From positions 1-64,000 of the forward strand of contig JAUSNO010000030.1 in the NCBI GenBank assembly GCA_030645915.1: DNA of 64,000 nucleotides. The letters are read 5' to 3'. The position numbers and the translations under genes were made by a program. The DNA comes from Undibacterium sp. (GTDB lineage Bacteria; Pseudomonadota; Gammaproteobacteria; Burkholderiales; Burkholderiaceae_D). The notes under the pieces are model-generated. The model made no database searches and was not told where the DNA came from. It saw only the letters and a list, made by a program, of their open reading frames with translations. Position 1 is the stretch's first letter. The number at the start of each line of letters is the position of its first letter. Shown here one piece after another: positions 1 to 8,100 of the stretch.

Positions 1-1
1 G

Positions 2-346
2 CTCATCAAGACCTTGCATCAGATTAAGCAGCTCGGCATTCGTGTCTCGATCGACGATTTCGGAACAGGATTTTCTTCTTTGAGCCATTTGCAAAAACTC
101 GACGTCGACAAACTTAAGATTGACCGTGCTTTTGTCAATGAAATCAAGGATAGCTCGGGTGATGGCAGCATTGCCAAGATGGTGGTTCAGCTCGGCCAGA
201 GCCTGCAGATGGAAATCATTGCCGAGGGTGTGGAAACAACGATGCAGGCAGAGACCCTGCTCTCTTTTGGTTGCCACCTGGCGCAGGGCTACCTGTATGC
301 AAAACCAATGACGCCAGATGACTTGCATGTTTGGCTAGCTAAATGA
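2..346 (+). CDS. EAL-domain protein, C-terminal fragment (5' end outside window)
   Basis: This is the last ~114 residues of an EAL-type cyclic-di-GMP phosphodiesterase domain; the reading frame is open from base 2 and ends with TGA at 344-346. Visible landmarks are the DDFGTGFSSLSHL loop that carries metal-binding aspartates, the K-IDRAFV strand, and AEGVET near the end, all typical of the second half of EAL domains. The EAL signature itself and any N-terminal sensor or GGDEF domain lie upstream, so activity and input cannot be judged. It resembles the EAL end of the large sensor at 5121-10022 but is not identical to it. Confidence 0.93.
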   Translation, partial: LIKTLHQIKQLGIRVSIDDFGTGFSSLSHLQKLDVDKLKIDRAFVNEIKDSSGDGSIAKMVVQLGQSLQMEIIAEGVETTMQAETLLSFGCHLAQGYLYAKPMTPDDLHVWLAK

Positions 347-557
347 TAATCAGGCAGCATCTCCAACAACATCGTATTTTCATCTTGAGCGTTACGCGAT
401 TGCCACATGATCAAAACATGATGCTTCTCTCTTCAGATGGTGCAATTTACTGCCGTCATTAAGCCGTCACAATTTATCGCCAAGATGCAAAATAGTTGTA
501 AATTGTCCTAGTTTCTGCCTGTTTTCAACCAAATCACTAAAAATTTCTTGCAAGCTC

Positions 558-586
558 TTGACTTGAAACATGAGTCGTTAGTTAAT
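558..586 (+). promoter_or_regulatory. Candidate sigma-70 promoter
   Basis: TTGACT (558-563), a 17-nt spacer and GTTAAT (581-586) give 5/6 and 4/6 matches to the -35 and -10 consensus. The predicted start falls inside the palindrome at 591-610. The downstream start codon is at 854, so the leader would be about 260 nt, which is long and lowers confidence. Confidence 0.35.
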
Positions 587-590
587 ACGA

Positions 591-610
591 AATCGTTTGC
601 GCAAACGATT
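591..610. promoter_or_regulatory. Perfect 20-bp palindrome, LacI/GalR-type operator candidate
   Basis: AATCGTTTGCGCAAACGATT is an exact inverted repeat with no spacer. Even-length palindromes with a central CG or GC step and TTTGC/GCAAA half-sites are typical of LacI/GalR-family operators (known family property). It sits where it would cover the start of the candidate promoter. No LacI-family gene lies in the window, so the regulator is unknown. Confidence 0.5.
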
Positions 611-853
611 GCTTTATTAATTAGATGAAAAATTTGTATTTTTTCAAGAAATAGGTGCCTGAAAATGAGGATTTTTATTTTTTAAAAGCGGAACGTGAAA
701 GCGCCACCGCCGAGGTTTTGGACTATTTGCAATTTTTTCATTGAATGTAAAAGAAACAAAAAATGAAATTTATGTTTCACCACACTTACTCAGTAATCAA
801 CATGTTATTTATCCGATAGATTTACCTCGCAATTCATCAGGGAGAACCATTTC

Positions 854-3664
854 ATGAAATATCTAGACAATCATTCTCGTATCAAAACATATCTGCGCAG
901 TCTCGGTTTTATTCTTGCATTTACATTAGTTAGTAACGCCCCTGCTTTTGCATCCATTGCAGATCATCATGAATTTGAGGCGACTTTACACGTGCCTTTT
1001 CGAGCCGACACAAATGCCAGAACTGGCAATGAATCACGCTATTTCACAATGGACTTCGACTTCCCTTTAGTTCAGCGTCAACAGGCAGTTACATGGCGCT
1101 TAGAAGTATTAAGCGCTGACGGAAAACTGGTCGAGAAATGGTACGGGATAGAAAAACTATTTAAACAACCAGTCTCGGCAAAGGTCTTGTGGGCAGGACG
1201 TCGATTTGGATCAAGAAGTTTAGCGGATGGAATGTATCAGGTCCGCCTGACAGCCAGTGCGAACGACGCAACTGCGCTCAATGGATCGCGCGGCGGCAAT
1301 GGTCTGGTCGTTGAAAACATGTTATTGCATGGCGCAGGAGAAGTCATTGTCCAAAGTTGGCCTATGCAGGTAGGAAGCGTCACCGCTCCGACCATGCCTG
1401 CATTCAGTGCGTTGCCATTGCGGGCAAAAACACAAATAGGTATGGCCAATACATCCACCACTAACGCCAGCGTTAAACCTGCTGTAAAAGTGCAAGCGAT
1501 GGTTGCTGCAAGTACGTTGCCATACACGATCTATTTTGGCAATTTGCATAGCCAAACCAATCACAGCGACGGTGGCGGCAATCTTAGTTCATGCGCGGGG
1601 GCTCAAGCGCCACAATCAGCCGCCTTCGGCCCGAACGATGCTTACCAATATGCGATGAACAAGGGCTTGGATTTCTTGATGACGTCAGAGCACAACCATA
1701 TGTACGATGGTTCTGACAGCACCAATACAGCGGCCAATCCGGCTACAGCAAAAAATCTGTATCAATCAGGTCTTACGACCGCCAGCACATTCAACGCAGC
1801 GCATCCTAATTTCTTAGGTATCTATGGAATGGAATGGGGTGTCATCAACAATGGCGGACACCTGAACATCTTCAACTCTAACGAATTGTTAGAGTGGGAA
1901 TACAACAGCAGCAACCAATTAATCGGTGATACGTTTACGACCAAAGGCGACTATTCAGCCTTGTACACATTGATGCGACAACGTGGCTGGATTGGCCAGT
2001 TCAATCACCCAGCCAGTAGCGGCCAGTTCAGCGTCGGCGGCGTAGCATTGGGTTACACCGCCGATGGTGATCAGGCGATGGTGATGTGTGAAGTATTGAA
2101 TACCTCAGCGTTCTCCACCAACACAACTGAAACCGAAACGGGTCGCAGCAATTACGAATCCGCCTGCAACAAAGCGCTGGAAGCGGGTTTTCACATTGCC
2201 TTTAGTACCAACCAAGACAACCACTGCGCCAACTGGGGTGCATCGTACACCAACCGTACCGGCGTGTTGATTCCCAATGGCACGGCAATGACCAGCACCA
2301 GTTTTATTGATGCCCTAAAAGCGCGTCGCGTATATGCGACTATGGATAAAAATTCGCAGCTTGTATTCACGGCTAACGGTCATGTCATGGGTGAACGCTT
2401 CACCAATAGTGGGCCGCTTACGCTAGTCAGTAATTTTACCAATAGCGCTGGACGTACAGCCGCAACTGTCGCGATCTATGAAGGCGTCCCTGGTAGAAAA
2501 GGTACGGTCACCCTAATGTCTTCGACCGCTACAAACACGATTACACCGACCATAGGTGAGCATTTCTATTATGCAAAAGTAACACAAGATGACGGCAAAA
2601 TTTTATGGTCTGCGCCGGTATGGGTCACGCAATCCTCAGGTAGCGGCGACACCACCGCACCGACAGTCAGTGCCACTGAGAGCGGTACCAGTGGCACCAT
2701 TACTTTATCTGCCAATGCGACCGACAATGTCGGTGTCACTAAAGTAGATTTTTATGTCGACAACGTTTTGAAAGGCAGCAAAACCAGCGCGCCCTACAGC
2801 ATTACACTCAATTCAACTACGTTGACCAATGCTGGTCACACGCTTATTGCAAAGGCCTACGATGCAGCCAACAATATCGGTAACTCAAATGCCGTTAATT
2901 TCACCATCAGCAATCCAGTAACAGACACCACGGCACCAACCGTTACGGTAACGACACCCGGCAGTAGCGGGATAATTACCCTATCAGCCAGCGCAACGGA
3001 CAATGTCGGAGTAAGTCTGGTTGAATTTTATGTTGACGGTTTGTTAAAAGGCAGCACTAACCTAGCCCCTTATACGCTCGCGCTGAACTCAAGCACATTG
3101 AGCAATGCCACACACACACTAAGTGCTAAAGCTTATGACGCAGCGAACAACGTCGGGGTTTCCGGCATGGTTAATTTTGCTGTTAACAATAGCGCAGCCA
3201 CGCAACTGATTCTTAATGGTGGGTTTGAAAGCGGCGCAACGTCATGGACAGCGACCAGTGGCGTCATCACTAATGACGCGAGCCAGGCAGGACATGGCGG
3301 CACATACAAGGCATGGCTAAATGGATATGGCACGGCGCATACCGACAGTCTCTACCAGCAAGTGACTATTCCCTCGACAGTATCCACAGCGAGCTTGAGT
3401 TTCTGGTTAAAAGTGGTGTCAAGTGAAACCACGACAACGCAAGCATATGACACCTTAAAAGTGCAGGTACGTAACAGCAGTGGCACAGTAATTGGTACTT
3501 TAGCTAGCTACTCCAACCTGAATAAAGGTAGCAGTTATCTCAACAAGACATTTGATCTCACAAGCTACAAAGGTCAAACCATCAGAATTTACTTTCTAGG
3601 AGTAGAGGGTTCGGTCACGGCGACATCATTTTTGATCGACGACATCAGCCTGATCACGCAATAA
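854..3664 (+). CDS. Secreted PHP-type (CehA/McbA-like) metallohydrolase with Ig-like repeats
   Basis: 936 residues. GGGAGA at 840-845 supports the ATG at 854. Residues 1-33 form a Sec signal peptide ending in AFA. The region from about 229 to 520 looks like a PHP/CehA-McbA metal-dependent hydrolase: GNLHSQTNHSDG at 229-240, then EHNH, a GGHLNIF segment, FNHPAS and QDNH supply the usual His/Asp metal ligands. Two tandem Ig-like modules of about 90 residues follow (about 599-690 and 690-782, each opening DTTAPTV and containing TDNVGV), then a C-terminal jelly-roll-like module (about 784-936, starting NGGFESG) of the kind found in extracellular binding domains. The substrate is unknown; phosphoester or carbamate-type hydrolysis is only a family expectation. 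It probably acts outside the cell or on its surface. Confidence 0.8.
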   Translation: MKYLDNHSRIKTYLRSLGFILAFTLVSNAPAFASIADHHEFEATLHVPFRADTNARTGNESRYFTMDFDFPLVQRQQAVTWRLEVLSADGKLVEKWYGIEKLFKQPVSAKVLWAGRRFGSRSLADGMYQVRLTASANDATALNGSRGGNGLVVENMLLHGAGEVIVQSWPMQVGSVTAPTMPAFSALPLRAKTQIGMANTSTTNASVKPAVKVQAMVAASTLPYTIYFGNLHSQTNHSDGGGNLSSCAGAQAPQSAAFGPNDAYQYAMNKGLDFLMTSEHNHMYDGSDSTNTAANPATAKNLYQSGLTTASTFNAAHPNFLGIYGMEWGVINNGGHLNIFNSNELLEWEYNSSNQLIGDTFTTKGDYSALYTLMRQRGWIGQFNHPASSGQFSVGGVALGYTADGDQAMVMCEVLNTSAFSTNTTETETGRSNYESACNKALEAGFHIAFSTNQDNHCANWGASYTNRTGVLIPNGTAMTSTSFIDALKARRVYATMDKNSQLVFTANGHVMGERFTNSGPLTLVSNFTNSAGRTAATVAIYEGVPGRKGTVTLMSSTATNTITPTIGEHFYYAKVTQDDGKILWSAPVWVTQSSGSGDTTAPTVSATESGTSGTITLSANATDNVGVTKVDFYVDNVLKGSKTSAPYSITLNSTTLTNAGHTLIAKAYDAANNIGNSNAVNFTISNPVTDTTAPTVTVTTPGSSGIITLSASATDNVGVSLVEFYVDGLLKGSTNLAPYTLALNSSTLSNATHTLSAKAYDAANNVGVSGMVNFAVNNSAATQLILNGGFESGATSWTATSGVITNDASQAGHGGTYKAWLNGYGTAHTDSLYQQVTIPSTVSTASLSFWLKVVSSETTTTQAYDTLKVQVRNSSGTVIGTLASYSNLNKGSSYLNKTFDLTSYKGQTIRIYFLGVEGSVTATSFLIDDISLITQ

Positions 3665-3728
3665 TCGCCCATCGCAGTAGCGACAAAAAAACCAACCATA
3701 GTTAATTGTTTGGTTTTAACAAAAAAGG

Positions 3729-3776
3729 CTGGTAAATGGAACTTTTACAAAATTGTTCCATTTGCCAGTTTTTTTT
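3729..3776 (+). terminator. Rho-independent terminator after the PHP metallohydrolase
   Basis: CTGGTAAATGGAAC (3729-3742) pairs with GTTCCATTTGCCAG (3755-3768) with one G-T pair, followed by a run of eight T. It lies 65 bp after the stop codon. Confidence 0.9.
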
Positions 3777-3916
3777 GTTTGATCTTCAAAAAATTTAAGT
3801 AACAATGTATTTTTATCACGGACCTGGATATCCCAATAAAACTTGATGTTGCACAAGAACCATATAATCATGCGAGAAGAAAAAAAAACAAGGTAGTATA
3901 TTGGGTAGCAAAACCT

Positions 3917-5116
3917 GTGAAATTTTCTATGAAATACATGGCATGGTTACTCTTCCCCTCAAGCAAACCTTTTATCAAAAATAACGTTTTTTCGTTTTTT
4001 AGGACATGTAAAACATTGATTCATATTGCATTAATATTGAGGCATTTTTCACGAATTTTTTTTTCGTTCAGCATTTCTGCTCTTATTTTTCATGGAGTGG
4101 CACTGGCAAGCCCTGAAGCATACTTTGACCGTTACGGATTACGCCCCTCCTCACCCGAAATCGATCTTGGGATACAACCATTAGGCTATCCATCCGGAGT
4201 AATTAGCGCCTTAATGCAGCGCGATCGGATTCTTAAAAAAACACTCACGAGCAGTAAGCAGCCTCAAAAAATGCACGCCTTCCTGCGAGGTGCCGATATG
4301 CTTGCCTTGTTCGCTGATAAACGGCTTGAGGCCGGGCTACTCGGTGATATGCCATCCATCCTTGCGGCGTCAGCCGGAAACGTCTACATCGTCGGATTGG
4401 TCAAACAAGCTTCTACCGCCATCGTTGCCAAGGGTGACTTACAGGTCAACGGCCTTGCTGGCAAGCGGATAGGCTATGTTGAAGCATCAAGCGCCCATCA
4501 CACGTTACTGCAGGGATTAAGCTCTGCAGGAATAAAAGAGTCTGAAGTTAAGCTTATTCCCATGGGAATAAGCGATATGCCCGATGCGCTCGCGCGCGGC
4601 GACATAGATGCGTTTTCGGCATGGGAGCCAGCCCCCACCATTGCAATGAGTAAAAACGCACAGATTCACATCGTGTTTCGTGGTGTAAGCACAGATTATT
4701 TTGTTATCGAGCGCGATTTTGCCAATCGTGCGCCACAGACCGCGCTTCACCTGGTGGCAGCCTTTGTTCGAGCCATTGATTGGATGCGCCGTTCCAGCCG
4801 CAATACAGATAAAGCGATCAGATGGGCAATGGCTGACGCGCTTAAATTTTCTGGCAAGCCTAGCCAACTATCAGTCGCACAGATCGCTGCCATCATGCAT
4901 CGTGAAATATTGGATATTCCATCGGCCCCTGTCATACTAAACGACCCAAGGACGCCGACTCTGCAGAAAGAATTTCAATTTTTGCACCATCTAGGTAAAT
5001 TGCCAGCAAGCGCCAAATGGGAAAATGTCCAAAGCGCATTGCGCTACGATGGCCTGGCGAAAGTGCTGGCAGAACCCCGTACCTTCCAAATACAAATTGA
5101 CGATTACGAAGATTAG
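3917..5116 (+). CDS. NMT1/SsuA-like periplasmic substrate-binding protein
   Basis: Up to 399 residues from a GTG at 3917; ATGs follow at 3929 and 3938. None has a good ribosome site and the N-terminus is long for a signal peptide. The hydrophobic stretch RIFFSFSISALIFHG and the VALAS cleavage site lie near residues 47-65, so the true start may be a TTG at 4037. The mature part resembles nitrate/sulfonate/taurine-type binding proteins: LGYPSGV, a GLLGDMPSILAAS loop, LAGKRIGYVEASSAHHTLLQGLS and GDIDAFSAWEPAP, the usual ligand-cleft segments. No ABC permease or ATPase is adjacent. The next gene starts 4 bp downstream and encodes a membrane GGDEF/EAL sensor, so this protein more likely serves as its ligand-binding partner than as part of a transporter (inference). 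Confidence 0.75.
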   Translation: MKFSMKYMAWLLFPSSKPFIKNNVFSFFRTCKTLIHIALILRHFSRIFFSFSISALIFHGVALASPEAYFDRYGLRPSSPEIDLGIQPLGYPSGVISALMQRDRILKKTLTSSKQPQKMHAFLRGADMLALFADKRLEAGLLGDMPSILAASAGNVYIVGLVKQASTAIVAKGDLQVNGLAGKRIGYVEASSAHHTLLQGLSSAGIKESEVKLIPMGISDMPDALARGDIDAFSAWEPAPTIAMSKNAQIHIVFRGVSTDYFVIERDFANRAPQTALHLVAAFVRAIDWMRRSSRNTDKAIRWAMADALKFSGKPSQLSVAQIAAIMHREILDIPSAPVILNDPRTPTLQKEFQFLHHLGKLPASAKWENVQSALRYDGLAKVLAEPRTFQIQIDDYED

Positions 5117-5120
5117 GATC

Positions 5121-8100
5121 ATGTACCCCATTCACCCGTCTTTCTCAAACAGAGTTACCGCCTATTTCGGCGCTTTGTTTTTGCTTGCAATGGGTGTCTT
5201 GTTTTGGCTCTGGTACTTTGGTTTTGCGCAACTGGGAATAGCTGGTGCAAAAAACCAGCACCTGTCCGAAGCGATGCACTTAATTGAGATTAAAGCAGAT
5301 ACGCAGCGCTCCGTTATTACCCGGGGAATCAAGGAGCGTCGTGGTGACATAGTAGTGATTGCGGAAAATCGCGTTATCGCAAAACACCTGGAAGAGCGAA
5401 ATCAAACAATTCAAAAAGAACTCAATCGGGTATTCGATCGCCTTCAGCGCGCATATCCAGACCGCTATCAGCACCTGATTATTGTCGATCCGGCCAATCA
5501 CCAGATACTCGCAAGTGACATTGCAGATGATCAGGGAAAAACATTTAGTAATTCAGCCCTGATCAAGCGCGCGACACAACCGGGCGCGACAGAAATCATC
5601 GAACATCTGGCTCAGAAGGACTCCCTGAAGACATTGGCCATCGTGCGACAAATCCATGCGCCAGATATTGATGGATACGCCAATGAGAAATTAGTAGGCA
5701 TCCTGATTGCCTATGTCGAATTGCAGCAGTTTGTGAATGAAGGGCAATTTGAAGAAACAGCAAGTGAAAACATGAGGCAAAGCACCCTGCTGCTCGATCC
5801 GGCAGGAAGAATTCTGGCGCGATTTCCCGCAGAGGCAAAGAAAGAAGATAGTTTTACCCTAAATACGAAGGTGATCGCAGGGTTCGAAGGAACGTTATTA
5901 GAAAACAATGCGACCGGTGAGGAATTCATGGTGGTCTATCGTCACCTTCCTCTCAGCGGTTCTCAAGCGTTTACCTTAGTCCATTACGCAAATACGAATG
6001 ACGCCCTCGGTGATCTGAATAAACGAGCAAACATTCTGATCATTGCAGGTTTCTTGGTCACACTGATGGCACTGGCATTAATCAGCCTGGTCGCGCGTCG
6101 ACTGACACTTCCGCTCCTGTCTCTTTCTCAAGTTGCCGAGCAACTTGGTGCCGGGGATCTATCGGTACGTGCGCGCATTGACAAAGACGAAAGCCAGGAA
6201 ATCACAATCCTGTCTAATGCATTCAACCGTATGGCAGAGGATATTCAAAAATCCCAGCATACCCTTGAAGACAAAATAGAAGAACGCAATAAGGAATTGC
6301 AGCGATCTGAAATCCGTTATCGAATACTGTTTGAATCTACCCCGGATGCGGTACTGGTACTAGGGCGAGATGGCCTGATCGACTGCAACCCGGCGGCAGT
6401 GCAAATGTTCGGCGCAAATAGCCACGCAGATCTGCTCAGCAAACAAATCATCGAGCTATCCCCATCGACCCAGATGGATGGCCAAGAATCGCGTCAGGCC
6501 GCCGATAAAAGATTTCAACAACTTATTGAGAAAGGTAACATTAGCTTTGAGTGGTTGCATCACCGCCTTGATACAGGAAAGACCTTCATTGTCGAAATTC
6601 TTTTAAATCGCTTCAAGATCGACGGCCGCACACTGATTCACGGAACAATCAGAGATATTTCAGTACGCAAACTCGCTGAGGAAAAACTGCGATTGAGCGA
6701 AGAAAACCTGTCAATTACATTGCAGTCGATAGGTGACGCAGTGATCGTTACCGATGAGAATGGATACATCACGCGCATGAATGCGACGGCAGAGCGTTTA
6801 ACCGGCTGGACACTGGCAGACGCTTGCGGTCGTTCCCTACCTGAAGTTTTTCGTATCGTTAATGCGCAAACTCGCGTTCCTTCCATTAATCCAGTGCAAT
6901 TGGTCATGCAGCATGGCGAAGTAGTCGGTCTGGCTAACCATACGGCACTACTTAGCCGCGATGGCAACGAATATCAGATTTCTGACAGTGCAGCACCCAT
7001 CCGCAGCCCATCAGGGAAAATCACAGGTGTGGTGTTAGTGTTCAGCGATGTCACCGAGGACTATAGGGTTCGGGAAGCGCTGGCAAGTACGGCCGAATTA
7101 CTTGTCCATACCGGTGAACTTGCCAAGGTTGGCGGGTGGGAATTGGATTTGCGCACGATGAAATTTAACTGGGCATTACAGACCTTCCGCATTCATGAAA
7201 TGGATCCGCCAATACCTCCGACCATCGAGCAATCGATAGAGCTGTTCACTCCGGAGGCGCGCCCGCTCATGCAGGCTGCAGTTGACAATGCCATCAATCA
7301 TGGCACCGCTTACGATCTGGAACTGCCCAAACTGACGATGAAGGGTCGCCCGATCTGGGTGCGGGTTCAGGGTTCTGCCGTCATGGAAAACGGCAAGGCA
7401 ATCAAGCTATTTGGCGCACTGCATGACATTACTGCGCGCAAGGAGGCAGAACAGTACGAACAATTTCGTAGCAACATCTTAGAAATGCTGGCGGGCACGG
7501 CGTCACTCAACGCGATTCTCAGGAGCTTGGTATTGGGTGTTGAACAACTGCATCCTGAAATGATTTGCAGCATCTTGTTGCTCGATAGCGAAGGCAAGCA
7601 TCTGATTAAAGGTATTGCACCTAGCCTGCCTGATTTTTATAACGAAGCGCTAGATGGCGTCTCAATTGGTCCGGCTACCGGATCATGCGGAACGGCAGCA
7701 TACACGGGCGAGCGCGTCATCGTCGCCGATATCGGCTCCCACCCTTACTGGGCCGACTACAAAGGCCTCGCGGCGAAGGCAAACTTAGGGGCATGCTGGT
7801 CACAACCGATACGCTCGTCAGACGAACAAATGCTTGGCACCTTTGCGATCTATCATCGCGAGGCGAACGAGCCAAAGGCACATGACATCACGATCATCGA
7901 ACAATGCGCTCGTCTGGCCAGCATCGCTATCGAGCGCAATCTTGCAGCAGAAAAACTACGTGATAGCGAAGAGCACTACCGTCTGCTCACCGAAGATGCT
8001 TCTGACGTAGTCTGGAAAATGACCGAGGACAGCTACTTTACCTATATCAGTCCGGCGGATCAGCGCATGCGCGGCTATCATGCAGACGAAGTCATTGGGC

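Larger units (their letters stand above)
347..853. other. Gene-free upstream region of the PHP metallohydrolase
   Basis: About 500 A+T-rich bases without a credible gene. It holds a candidate promoter (558-586) and a perfect 20-bp palindrome (591-610). Nothing else recognisable was seen, and no terminator hairpin is obvious after the EAL gene. Confidence 0.6.

Noticed and set aside
5025-5120. Earlier start for the GGDEF/EAL sensor
   Set aside because: It overlaps the binding-protein gene in another frame; ATG at 5121 is just after that stop and gives the correct membrane helix.
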